A stretch of 64,000 nucleotides of DNA from Streptomyces albidoflavus (GTDB lineage Bacteria > Actinomycetota > Actinomycetes > Streptomycetales > Streptomycetaceae): contig NZ_JOII01000014.1 of the NCBI RefSeq assembly GCF_000719955.1, forward strand, positions 80,046 through 144,045, written 5' to 3'. The position numbers and the translations under genes are program-made. Shown in pieces: positions 32,917 to 40,312 of the stretch. Every line of letters starts with the position of its first letter. The first letter of the stretch is position 1. A model generated the notes under the pieces. That model worked only from the letters and a program-made list of their open reading frames with translations. It did not search any database and was not told where the DNA came from.

Positions 32917-33984
32917 TCAGCCGGAGCCGGGGCCCGCGCCGGCCCGCAGCGGTGCCGCCGCGAACTCCGCCATCCCCTCGGCGAACCCCACCTGCGGCTT
33001 CCACCCCAGTTCGTCGCGGAGCCGCCGGGAGTCGGCGGTGACGTGGCGGACGTCGCCGAGCCGGTACTCCCCGGTGACCACCGGTGCGGGCCCGCCGTGC
33101 GCGGCCGCCAGCGCGGCGGCCATCTCCCCGATGGTGTGCGGCTCCCCGCTCCCCGTGTTGTACGCGGCGAAGAAGCCCGGCTCCCGCACGGCCAGCGCCG
33201 CCAGCGCCACCGTGTTGGCGCTGGCCACGTCCCGGACGTGGACGAAGTCGCGCCGCTGCGCCCCGTCCTCGTAGACCCGGGGTGCCTCCCCCCGGGCCAG
33301 GGCCGAGCGGAAGAACGAGGCCACCCCGGCGTACGGGGTGTCGCGCGGCATCCCCGGCCCGTACACGTTGTGGTAGCGCAGGGCGACGGCCCGGCCGCCG
33401 GTGGCGCGGGACCAGGCCGAGGCGAGGTGTTCCTGGGCGAGTTTGGTGGCCGCGTAGACGTTGCGCGGGTCGGTGGGCGCGTCCTCGGCGACCAGGCCGG
33501 GGCGGAGCGGGGCGCCGCACTCCGGGCAGGGCGGCTCGAAGCGGCCCGCGTCCAGGTCGGCGGCGGCGCGCGGGCCCGGGCGGACGGTGCCGTGCCGGGC
33601 GCAGTCGTACCGCCCCTCGCCGTAGACCACCATCGACCCGGCGACGACCAGGTCCCGCACGCCCGCCGCCGCCATCTCGGCGAGCAGCACGGCGGTGCCG
33701 AGGTCGTTGCAGCCGACGTAGGCGGGGGCGTCCGCGAACTCCTTGCCGAGCCCGACCATCGCCGCCTGGTGGCACACGGCGTCGATCCCGGCCAGCGCCG
33801 CCCGCACCCGCTCGGCGTCGCGCAGGTCCGCCACGACGGTCCGCGCCTCCCGCGGCCCGTGGCCGCCGGGATGGGCGGCGGGCAGCAGCGCGTCGAACAC
33901 CACCGCCTCGTGCCCGGCCGCCGCCAGCTCCCGTACGACCTGCGATCCGATGAACCCGGCTCCGCCGGTGACCAGTACGCGCAT
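32917..33984 (-). CDS. NAD-dependent sugar-nucleotide epimerase/dehydratase
   Basis: An extended SDR of 355 aa: VTGGAGFIGSQV (Rossmann), SMVVYGEG, and the active-site YAATK in NVYAATKLAQEHL. An insertion with EPPCPECGAPLRP (Cys-x2-Cys) sits before the active site, as in some UDP-sugar epimerases; it may bind zinc. The C-terminal GEYRLGDVRHVTADSRRLRDELGWKP is the usual substrate part. It lies just upstream of the GT2 gene on the same strand, so it probably supplies the activated sugar. Confidence 0.9.
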   Translation of the reverse strand: MRVLVTGGAGFIGSQVVRELAAAGHEAVVFDALLPAAHPGGHGPREARTVVADLRDAERVRAALAGIDAVCHQAAMVGLGKEFADAPAYVGCNDLGTAVLLAEMAAAGVRDLVVAGSMVVYGEGRYDCARHGTVRPGPRAAADLDAGRFEPPCPECGAPLRPGLVAEDAPTDPRNVYAATKLAQEHLASAWSRATGGRAVALRYHNVYGPGMPRDTPYAGVASFFRSALARGEAPRVYEDGAQRRDFVHVRDVASANTVALAALAVREPGFFAAYNTGSGEPHTIGEMAAALAAAHGGPAPVVTGEYRLGDVRHVTADSRRLRDELGWKPQVGFAEGMAEFAAAPLRAGAGPGSG

Positions 33985-34054
33985 GAGGCTCACGCTAGGC
34001 GGCGGGCGGCGGGGCGCGGTGAGGCGCGCGGAGGGGCCCGCCGGGTGGGGCGGC

Positions 34055-34240
34055 TCAGGTGTCCGGGTGCGCGTCCGTCCGCAGCGACCAGGTGGCACCC
34101 GGGCACCCCGCCGGCAGGGGCGGGAAGCGGTGCCCCTTCACGTCGGTGCTCCAGTGATGCCCCTGGCCGCAGTCGCACGCGTAGATCCCGCTCTCGGGCA
34201 CGATCTCACCCGGCCGCCACGTCGCTGTCTCCTCGCTCAT
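34055..34240 (-). CDS. Small Cys/His protein, 61 aa (YjzC-like layout)
   Basis: The product has WRPGEIVPESGIYACDCGQGHHWSTDVKGHRFPPLPAGCPGATW. The opening xPGExxPxSGxYxxxCxxG and later GxxFPPLP resemble small YjzC-type proteins, with added Cys and His that may bind zinc. ATG at 34240. Divergent from the DUF2945 gene. Function unknown. Confidence 0.65.
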   Translation of the reverse strand: MSEETATWRPGEIVPESGIYACDCGQGHHWSTDVKGHRFPPLPAGCPGATWSLRTDAHPDT

Positions 34241-34361
34241 GGTTCCTGTGTACGACGGACCCGGGCCGCCCGCGAGCGGGAGCCGGAGCGCTCGCGGAGC
34301 CGGCGCGGCGGGGCGACCCTGGAGGGGCGGGTACGGATCTCCCCAACGTGGAGGGAAGCGG

Positions 34362-34574
34362 ATGGCAACAGAGCAGTTCTCCGTGGGCGACCACGTGCGG
34401 TGGAACTCCGAGGCGGGACACGTCCAGGGCGTGATCGTGCGCAAGCACACCGAGGACGTGGAGTTCAAGGGCTACACCCACCACTGCTCGCCGGACGACC
34501 CCCAGTACGAGATCAGGAGCGACAGGACCGGCCACATCGCCCTGCACAAGGGCCGGGCCCTGAGGAAGGTGTGA
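34362..34574 (+). CDS. DUF2945 (Tudor-like, hypervirulence-associated) protein
   Basis: A 70-aa SH3/Tudor-like protein: FSVGDHVRWNSEAGHVQGVIVRKHT, YEIRSDRTGHIALHKGRALRKV. These are the standard DUF2945 blocks. ATG at 34362 behind GTGGAGGGAAG. DUF488 starts 11 bases after its stop, so the two are likely cotranscribed. Biochemical role unknown. Confidence 0.88.
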   Translation: MATEQFSVGDHVRWNSEAGHVQGVIVRKHTEDVEFKGYTHHCSPDDPQYEIRSDRTGHIALHKGRALRKV

Positions 34575-34584
34575 GGCGGGGCCG

Positions 34585-35127
34585 GTGGTGCGTCCGTACC
34601 GCATCCACACCCTCGGCCACTCCACCCGGGAGTTCGACGAGGTGGTGCGGATGCTGCGCGCCCACGACGTGACCCTCCTGGCCGACGTCCGCCGCTTCCC
34701 GTCCTCCCGGAAGCACCCCCAGTGGAACCAGGAGGCCGTCACCGGGGCCCTGCCGCCCGGCATCGGCTACCGCTGGCTCCCCCGGCTCGGCGGCAGACGC
34801 CACACCCCGAAGGGCGTCCCCAGCGAGAACGGCGCCTGGCGGGTCAAGGCGTTCCGCGACTACGCCGACCACATGGCCGGCGAGGAGTTCGCCGAGGGGC
34901 TGGACGAGGTGCTGGACCTGGCCGCACGCGAACGGGTCGCCCTGATGTGCAGCGAGGCCGTGCCCTGGCGCTGCCACCGCCGCCTGATCACCGACGCGCT
35001 GCTGGTCGCCGGGGCCGAGGTCGAACACATCCTCTCGGAGACCTCGGTCCGCCCGGCCGCCCTCAGCGAACACGCCCGCGTCACCGACGGCCGCCTCACC
35101 TACCCGCCGCCCCCGGAACCGTCATGA
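34585..35127 (+). CDS. DUF488 family protein
   Basis: A 180-aa DUF488 protein: TLGHSTREFDEVVRML, LLADVRRFPSSRKHPQWN, and MCSEAVPWRCHRRLI with the conserved Cys/His block. The family is widespread and of unknown enzymatic activity. GTG starts at 34585 or 34588. Its stop overlaps the ATG of the alkyltransferase-like gene (ATGA), which suggests a DNA-damage or nucleic-acid-linked role; that is inference. Confidence 0.88.
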   Translation: MVRPYRIHTLGHSTREFDEVVRMLRAHDVTLLADVRRFPSSRKHPQWNQEAVTGALPPGIGYRWLPRLGGRRHTPKGVPSENGAWRVKAFRDYADHMAGEEFAEGLDEVLDLAARERVALMCSEAVPWRCHRRLITDALLVAGAEVEHILSETSVRPAALSEHARVTDGRLTYPPPPEPS

Positions 35128-35417
35128 CCTGGGTCGACGAGGTCCGGGAGGCCGTCCTGACCATCCCGGCCGGCTCCGTCGCCTCGTACGGCGAGATCGG
35201 CCGCCACCTCGGGACGGGCCCGCGCCAGGTCGGCCGCGCCATGAGCCTGCTCGGCGAGGAGACCGGGCTGCCCTGGTGGCGCGTGGTCCACGCGGACGGC
35301 ACCCCCGCCACCTGCCACGGCGGCCTGGCCCCGGCCCTGCTGGCCGAGGAGGGGACGCCGATGCGGGGCGGGCGGGTGGACCTGGAGCGGGCACGCCACC
35401 GGTGGGGCCCGCCGTGA
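35124..35417 (+). CDS. Alkyltransferase-like protein (ATL), MGMT family without the active Cys
   Basis: A 97-aa DNA-binding domain related to O6-alkylguanine-DNA alkyltransferase: IPAGSVASYGEIGRHLGTGPRQVGRAMS is the helix-turn-helix with its Arg finger region. The active-site PCHRV of true transferases is PWWRVV at 50-55, with Trp51 in the Cys position. Known ATL proteins bind O6-alkylguanine without repairing it and flag it for nucleotide excision repair. Coupled by ATGA to DUF488. Confidence 0.9.
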   Translation: MTWVDEVREAVLTIPAGSVASYGEIGRHLGTGPRQVGRAMSLLGEETGLPWWRVVHADGTPATCHGGLAPALLAEEGTPMRGGRVDLERARHRWGPP

Positions 35418-35446
35418 CCATCGGGCCGGGGAACGGTTAGCCGGTC

Positions 35447-35668
35447 ATGAACAAGCTCACGCGCATCGCCGCGACCCTCACCCTGGCCGGGGCCGCCCTG
35501 TCGGCCACCGGCACCGCCCAGGCCCTCGAACTCCCCGGCCTGACCGGGCCGGACGGCCTCTCGGTCCTGTCGGGCCAGGACAAGCTCCTGAGCGGCGGGC
35601 AGGCCACCCTCGCGCCGGTGGCGGGGCTGGTCGGCAAGGACGGGATCGTGCTCGGGGCGGACCGGTAG
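35447..35668 (+). CDS. Small secreted protein
   Basis: A 73-aa precursor with a clear signal peptide (1-26, ending TAQA) and a mature part of about 47 residues (LELPGLTGPDGLSVLSGQDKLLSGG...), Gly/Leu-rich and without Cys. It does not match the chaplins or rodlins I know. Single gene. Function unknown. Confidence 0.65.
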   Translation: MNKLTRIAATLTLAGAALSATGTAQALELPGLTGPDGLSVLSGQDKLLSGGQATLAPVAGLVGKDGIVLGADR

Positions 35669-35689
35669 GACGGGCCCGTCCGGCGGGCG

Positions 35690-35965
35690 CTACCCGCCCC
35701 ACACCACCCACGGCGTGGTCCCCTGAACGAGGGTCAGCACCCCCAGCACCACCAGGTCGGCGATGCCGAGGCCCAGGCCGAGCCAGGCGCGGAAGCGGCG
35801 GGGGGTGCCCCGGCGCAGGGCGAGGACGGCCAGGACGATGGCGGTCGGGCCGAGGATGAGGTTGAGGACGAGGAGGCCGGCCAGGCCGGTGACGAAGGAG
35901 GCGACGGCCATGCCTTCGGCGTCGCGGCGGCCGGTCTCGGCGGCGGGCGGTGCGGTCAGGCGCAC
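35690..35965 (-). CDS. DUF4190-type small membrane protein
   Basis: A 91-aa protein with GMAVASFVTGLAGLLVLN and GPTAIVLAVLALRR, the DUF4190 pattern of two helices, and a third hydrophobic segment at the end. The GTG at 35965 lies one base after the upstream gene's stop, with GGGAG inside that gene. Function unknown. Confidence 0.75.
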   Translation of the reverse strand: MRLTAPPAAETGRRDAEGMAVASFVTGLAGLLVLNLILGPTAIVLAVLALRRGTPRRFRAWLGLGLGIADLVVLGVLTLVQGTTPWVVWGG

Positions 35966-35966
35966 G

Positions 35967-36155
35967 TCAGGCTCCCTTCTCCGTGAGGTGTCCGGGACGG
36001 TTCCTCGCCCGGCGGCGTCCGCGCTCGCGGACCGTGAAGACGGCCAGCCAGAGCAGGATCAGCGTGCCGAGGACGAGGGTGACGGGCAGCGGCAGGTAGG
36101 CGGCGGCTCCGACCAGGACGCCCAGTACGAGCAGGGCGGCGACCAGGAAGATCAT
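35967..36155 (-). CDS. Very small membrane protein, 62 aa
   Basis: Two hydrophobic helices (FLVAALLVLGVLVGAAAYL and VTLVLGTLILLWLAVFTV) and a strongly basic tail. The ATG at 36155 follows AAGGAG. It is cotranscribed with the DUF4190 gene. The 36156-36426 gap holds an imperfect direct repeat GGAGCGGC(C/T)GAGGAG at 36322 and 36344 and nothing else I can name. Confidence 0.65.
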   Translation of the reverse strand: MIFLVAALLVLGVLVGAAAYLPLPVTLVLGTLILLWLAVFTVRERGRRRARNRPGHLTEKGA

Positions 36156-36426
36156 GGCAGTCAGCTCCTTCGTCCGGGGGTGGGGCGCGGTCCTTCGGAA
36201 CAGGTGATCAACGCGTCCATGCCCGCCGCTTACCCGCAAGTAAGTTCGGCACGCGGCCCGTTGCCGTGACCCGCGCCTCACCGCGCGGGCGGCGGGCGGG
36301 GCGGTCTCCGCCGGCGGCGGAGGAGCGGCCGAGGAGCATCCGGGGAGCGGCTGAGGAGGCGTGGTCAGGGCGGCTTTCGGGCGCTGTGCGATCATCCTGG
36401 AGCTGACATGACAAAGGGGGGCTCGG

Positions 36427-37527
36427 GTGGGGACTGGGGCTGGGGCGGGGCGGGACGGGTCTTCCGTGCCGGACGACGAGTGGGAGAGATTCCTGCGGGA
36501 GTCGGTGGAGGGGACCGCCGACGCGCCGAAGGAGCCGTCGGCGCGCGCCCGGAGCGTGGCCCGCCGGCTGCGCGACGAGCCCGAACCGGAGGGGTGGCGG
36601 ACCTACTCCCCGAACCCGCCGCCGCCGGTCGTCCGGCGGGAGCGCCGGCGTCTCGTGGGGCCGCTGATCGCCGCGCTCGTCCTGGCCGTCGTGGTCGCCG
36701 CGGGCTGGTTCCTCGGCCCGTTCGGCGGCTCGGAGGCGGAACCCCCGGTGGCGGCGCCGGAGACGGGGCGCCCCAGCTCGGCGCCCCCGGCGGAGTCCGC
36801 CGCGCGGCCCACCCTCGACGCGCCGTTCCGGGGCTCGCCCGCGGCCCGGTGGGAGAGCGGCGCGGCGGGGATCACGATGCCGAAGGCCGAGGCCACCGGG
36901 TGGATGGACGCGGCCGAGGTCCGCCGGGCGCTCGACCGCAGCCTCACCTTCCTGACCGAGACCAACCTGGACGCCGACGTACTGCGCGGCGCACGCCCCG
37001 AGAAGACGCCGAAGCTGGTCAACCCGCACCAGGAGGACGTCCAGACGTTCCTGAGGACAGCGTTCCGCGAGCCCGGACCGGAGAACGACCCGCTCCTGCT
37101 GGCCAGCCGCTTCGACACCGCGCGGACCCACCTCGTCGGCGACGAGGTCCGGACCCGGGGGCGGCTCACCTACCGCGAGGGGAAGCGGGGCGCGCTGGAG
37201 GTCTCCGCCGATGTCACCTTCGTCTACCCGGTGGTGCGGGCGGAGGGCGCCCGCGACGAGGTCGTGCGCACCGTCGTCCGCCGCGAGACCGTCATGAGCT
37301 GGGACGACCCCGCCAAGGTCGTCACCGAGCCGGGCACCTTCTCCCTCCTCTCGTACCGGCTGCACGTCACCAACGGCGGCTGCGGGGACTCCACCGGCTA
37401 CTTCACCCCGCCGTTCGGCGAGGACCGGCCGGAGGCCACCACCGGCGACGAGATCGACCCGTACGACCGCAGCCAGGAGCTGCGCGACGGCTCGGGGGAC
37501 CAGTGCGACAAGGCCACCCGCTCCTGA
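36427..37527 (+). CDS. Single-pass membrane protein with extracytoplasmic domain, unknown function
   Basis: A 366-aa product: a cytoplasmic N-terminus of about 75 residues (WERFLRESVEGTADAPKEPSARAR), one helix (PLIAALVLAVVVAAGWFLG), a Pro/Ala linker and an outer domain of about 240 residues with an alpha-beta look (ITMPKAEATGWMDAAEVRRALDRSLTFL, RLHVTNGGCGDSTGYFTPPFGED). Two Cys in the outer part could form a disulfide. GTG start. I do not recognise the family. The iteron array starts 15 bases after its stop. Confidence 0.7.
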   Translation: MGTGAGAGRDGSSVPDDEWERFLRESVEGTADAPKEPSARARSVARRLRDEPEPEGWRTYSPNPPPPVVRRERRRLVGPLIAALVLAVVVAAGWFLGPFGGSEAEPPVAAPETGRPSSAPPAESAARPTLDAPFRGSPAARWESGAAGITMPKAEATGWMDAAEVRRALDRSLTFLTETNLDADVLRGARPEKTPKLVNPHQEDVQTFLRTAFREPGPENDPLLLASRFDTARTHLVGDEVRTRGRLTYREGKRGALEVSADVTFVYPVVRAEGARDEVVRTVVRRETVMSWDDPAKVVTEPGTFSLLSYRLHVTNGGCGDSTGYFTPPFGEDRPEATTGDEIDPYDRSQELRDGSGDQCDKATRS

Positions 37528-37542
37528 GGGGACAGCACGGCG

Positions 37543-37623
37543 TGGCCTCACGAAGGCGCCATGTGGCACCACGAAGACACCGCGTGGCACCACATGGCAC
37601 CACGCGGTACCACACCGACACCA
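37543..37623. repeat. Array of eight TGGCACCA-like iterons at 10-11 bp spacing
   Basis: Eight-base units begin at 37543 (TGGCCTCA), 37554 (AGGCGCCA), 37564 (TGGCACCA), 37575 (AGACACCG), 37585 (TGGCACCA), 37595 (TGGCACCA), 37605 (CGGTACCA) and 37616 (CGACACCA). The steps are 11, 10, 11, 10, 10, 10 and 11 bp, so every unit faces the same side of the DNA helix. Each is a TGG-N2-CCA near-palindrome. Three further units cover the downstream promoter. I infer cooperative binding of the ribbon-helix-helix protein encoded next. Confidence 0.75.
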
Positions 37624-37697
37624 CTCCACATCGCGCAGATTCACGCAGGTCAGGGCCTCGACGTAAGCCACCTTCCCCCAGCGACGCCATTTCAGGG

Positions 37698-37726
37698 TTG
37701 CCATGGCGCCACAGTGGTGCCACTAT
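37698..37726 (+). promoter_or_regulatory. Probable leaderless promoter of the RHH regulator gene
   Basis: TTGCCA (37698-37703), a 17-bp spacer and CACTAT (37721-37726) end 6 bases before the ATG at 37733. The transcript would therefore begin at or next to the start codon. The spacer and -10 contain iterons. Confidence 0.5.
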
Positions 37727-37733
37727 GGCGTCA
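37704..37733. promoter_or_regulatory. Three-iteron operator over the promoter and start codon
   Basis: TGGCGCCA (37704), TGGTGCCA (37715) and TGGCGTCA (37726) are exactly 11 bp apart; the last base of the third is the A of the ATG. A weaker unit, CGACGCCA (37682), is 22 bp upstream in the same phase. Bound protein would block the promoter, so autorepression is likely. Confidence 0.7.
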
Positions 37734-38263
37734 TGGACCTGACGCCCTATGTCGAAACCCTTCACCGTGAACTCGCGGTGGCCGCCGAGGCAGGCGGTGA
37801 GGAAGCCCGCGTGCTGGCCGAGCGGCTGACCGCTCCACTGGAGTCGGCCACCCGGCTCGCGATGCTGCACGTCCTCTCCGCCGCCATGGACGAGATCACC
37901 CGGGAGCTGGCCCCCGGCTCGGTGGACGTGCGGCTGCGGGGAATCGACCCGGACTTCGTCGTGACGCCGCCGCCGCGCGAGGAGGCGTACGAGGAGCAGG
38001 GCGCCGCCGAACCGCTCCGGGCGCCGGCGCCCGCCCCGGCCGACGGGGACGAGGGCGGCACCGCCCGCGTCAACCTCCGCCTCCCCGCCCACCTCAAGGC
38101 CCGCGCCGAGGAGGCGGCCACCGCCGAGGGCCTGTCGGTCAACGCCTGGCTCGTCCGAGCCGTCTCGGCGGCGGTCGACGGCGGGAGCGCCCCCGCGCGC
38201 CCCTCGCCGGCGGCCCGCACCCCCCGCACGGTCGGCCAGAGCTTCACCGGCTGGGCGCGCTGA
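37733..38263 (+). CDS. HicB/Arc-like ribbon-helix-helix regulator
   Basis: A 176-aa protein. Residues 1-80 are a helical N-terminal domain (LTPYVETLHRELAVAAEAGGEEARVLAERL) ending in a short beta segment. Residues 80-110 are an acidic/Pro linker, and 111-148 are a ribbon-helix-helix (RVNLRLPAHLKARAEEAATAEGLSVNAWLVRAV) as in HicB-type antitoxins and Arc. There is no HicA-like toxin next door, so I read it as a transcription factor, possibly sensing a signal through its N-terminal domain. Its start codon lies at the edge of a phased operator. DUF4097 and the ABC genes follow in line. Confidence 0.85.
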   Translation: MDLTPYVETLHRELAVAAEAGGEEARVLAERLTAPLESATRLAMLHVLSAAMDEITRELAPGSVDVRLRGIDPDFVVTPPPREEAYEEQGAAEPLRAPAPAPADGDEGGTARVNLRLPAHLKARAEEAATAEGLSVNAWLVRAVSAAVDGGSAPARPSPAARTPRTVGQSFTGWAR

Positions 38264-38364
38264 CCGCACCCGGCCAGGCACGCCCCGCACCACCTCACCC
38301 CACTTCCACCGCACCGCGTCCCACCTGCGAGGACGCCGCGAAGACACCCGAGGACGGGACAGCC

Positions 38365-39234
38365 ATGCCTTCTTCCGCCACTTCCCGCGACACCTCCTTC
38401 GAGACCCCCGAGCCGATCACCGCCACCGTGCACGTGGAGGCCGGGTCGATCCGCCTCGTCGCCACCGGCCGGAGCGACACCACGGTGGAGGTCCGGCCGC
38501 GCGACGCCGGCAAGGACCAGGACGTCCGCGTCGCCGAGCAGACCGACGTCACCTTCCTGAACAACCTGCTGACCGTCCGGACGCCCAAGCAGCGCGCCCT
38601 GTTCGGGCGCACCGGCTCGGTCGACGTGACCGTCGCGCTGCCCACCGGCTCGCGCGCCGAGCTGACCGGGGCCTGGGCCCAGATCCACGGCGAGGGCGCG
38701 CTGGGCGAGGTCCGCGTCAAGACCTCGGCGGGCGACGTACGGCTCGACTCCACCGGGCCCCTGCACGTCACCGCCTCCGCCGGCTCCGTGACCGTGGAGC
38801 GCGTCGAGGGCAGCGCCGAGATCACCACCAGCAACGGCAGTCTGCGGATCGGCACCGTCACCGGCCCGGCCGTCCTGAAGAACTCGCACGGCACCACCAG
38901 TGTGGCCGCCGCCCTCGGCGACCTGCGGGTACGGGGCGCCAACGGCGACATCCTGGTCGAGCGCGCCGAGGGCTCGGTCGCCGCCACCACCGCCCACGGT
39001 TCGGTGCGGATCGCCGAAGCGGTGCGGGGCAAGGCCGAGTTGGAGACCTCGTACGGCTCGGTCGAGGTCGGGGTCCGCAAGGGCACGGCCGTCTGGATCG
39101 ACGCCAACTCGCACGCCGGACAGGTCGTCAACGCCCTGGACTCCGCCGAGGGCCCCGACGAGGCCGACGCCACCCTCGAACTGCGGGCCCGCACCCGCTT
39201 CGGCACCGTCGAGATCCGGCGCGCCCGCGCCTGA
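38365..39234 (+). CDS. DUF4097 beta-strand repeat protein
   Basis: A 289-aa protein of repeating short strands (VKTSAGDVRLDSTGPLHVTASAGSVTVERVEGSAEITTSNGSLRIGTVTG...), the beta-helix-like pattern of DUF4097 (adhesin-like) proteins. No signal peptide or membrane helix, so it is probably cytoplasmic. ATG at 38365. It lies 101 bases after the RHH gene and 88 bases before the ABC ATPase gene, on the same strand. Members often accompany DrrA-type transporters; role unknown. Confidence 0.88.
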   Translation: MPSSATSRDTSFETPEPITATVHVEAGSIRLVATGRSDTTVEVRPRDAGKDQDVRVAEQTDVTFLNNLLTVRTPKQRALFGRTGSVDVTVALPTGSRAELTGAWAQIHGEGALGEVRVKTSAGDVRLDSTGPLHVTASAGSVTVERVEGSAEITTSNGSLRIGTVTGPAVLKNSHGTTSVAAALGDLRVRGANGDILVERAEGSVAATTAHGSVRIAEAVRGKAELETSYGSVEVGVRKGTAVWIDANSHAGQVVNALDSAEGPDEADATLELRARTRFGTVEIRRARA

Positions 39235-39322
39235 CCGGCCGGGGCCGCCCGCACCGGCGGCCCCGGCCCCGCGCCCCACTTCTCACCCTCACTCTCACCA
39301 CGCCTCCGAAAGGGAGAGCCCC

Positions 39323-40312
39323 ATGGGTTCTGTTGTCATGCCCACGTCGCGCCGAGGCGGCGGGGACGACCGCCCGCCCGCCGCGATCACCACCACCGGC
39401 CTGCGCAAGGCGTACGGCGACAAGACCGTCCTCGACGGCATCGACCTGCGCATCCCGGCCGGCTCCGTCTTCGCCCTGCTCGGCCCGAACGGCGCCGGCA
39501 AGACCACCACCGTCAACATCCTCTCCACGCTCGTCCCGGCCGACGGCGGCCGCGCCGAGGTCGCCGGGCACGACGTGGCCGCCGCCCCGGACCGCGTACG
39601 GGCCGCGATCGGCGTCACCGGCCAGTTCGCCGCCCTGGACGACCTGCTCACCGCCGAGGAGAACCTGCTCCTCATGGCCGACCTGCTGCGGCTCGGCAAG
39701 CGCGAAGGGCGGGCCCGTACACAGGAGTTGCTGGAGCGGTTCGGCATCGCCGACGTCGCGGGCCGCCGGGCCGCGCTCTTCTCCGGCGGGATGCGGCGCC
39801 GGCTGGACCTCGCCATGACGCTGGTCGGCGACCCGCGGGTGATCTTCCTGGACGAGCCGACCACCGGCCTCGACCCGCGCAGCCGCCGCACCATGTGGGA
39901 GACGGTGCGCGAACTGGTCGCCGGGGGCACCACGGTCTTCCTCACCACCCAGTACCTGGAGGAGGCCGACCAGCTGGCCGACCGGATCGCCGTGCTCGAC
40001 GGCGGCCGGATCGTCGCCGAGGGCACCGCCGACGAACTGAAGGCCCGCATCCCCGGCAGCCACGTCCGGCTGCGCTTCACCGCCCCGGCCGACTACGAGC
40101 GGGCCGCCACCGTCTTCCCCGACGCGACGCGCGACGACGAGCAACTGGCCCTGCGCGTCGCGGGCGACGGCGGCCTCGACGCCCTGCGCGCCCTCCTCGA
40201 CCGGCTCGACGGCGCGGGAGCCCACGCCGCCGGCTTCTCCGTCCACACCCCCGACCTCGACGACGTCTTCCTCGCCCTCACCGGCGAGGGCGCGAAGGAG
40301 ACCCAGCGATGA
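39323..40312 (+). CDS. Daunorubicin-resistance-type ABC exporter ATPase (DrrA family)
   Basis: Energises export through the next gene's permease. The 329-aa protein has Walker A LLGPNGAGKTTT (53-63), the DrrA-type signature FSGGMRRRLDLAMTL (Gly-Met in place of Gly-Gln), Walker B VIFLDEPTTGLDPRSRR and a C-terminal DrrA-specific domain of about 90 residues (HVRLRFTAPADYERA... FSVHTPDLDDVFLALTG). ATG at 39323 behind AAAGGGAGAG. The substrate is unknown; many Streptomyces have such pairs without a linked antibiotic cluster. Confidence 0.93.
   Translation: MGSVVMPTSRRGGGDDRPPAAITTTGLRKAYGDKTVLDGIDLRIPAGSVFALLGPNGAGKTTTVNILSTLVPADGGRAEVAGHDVAAAPDRVRAAIGVTGQFAALDDLLTAEENLLLMADLLRLGKREGRARTQELLERFGIADVAGRRAALFSGGMRRRLDLAMTLVGDPRVIFLDEPTTGLDPRSRRTMWETVRELVAGGTTVFLTTQYLEEADQLADRIAVLDGGRIVAEGTADELKARIPGSHVRLRFTAPADYERAATVFPDATRDDEQLALRVAGDGGLDALRALLDRLDGAGAHAAGFSVHTPDLDDVFLALTGEGAKETQR

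Noticed and set aside
36322..36358. Direct repeat GGAGCGGC(C/T)GAGGAG (two copies)
   Set aside because: Only two imperfect copies of a sequence with skewed composition; not distinguishable from chance here.
37543..37623. CRISPR-like repeat array
   Set aside because: Units are only 8 bp with 2-3 bp between them; there are no spacers of usual length and no cas genes.
37561..37770. Open frame of 69 codons with many Trp-His repeats
   Set aside because: The WHH pattern is simply the translation of the TGGCACCAC iterons; there is no ribosome site and the frame overlaps the RHH regulator start.
37733..38263. HicAB toxin-antitoxin pair
   Set aside because: The RHH domain is HicB-like, but no HicA-like small basic gene lies on either side; the neighbours are DUF4097 and an ABC exporter.
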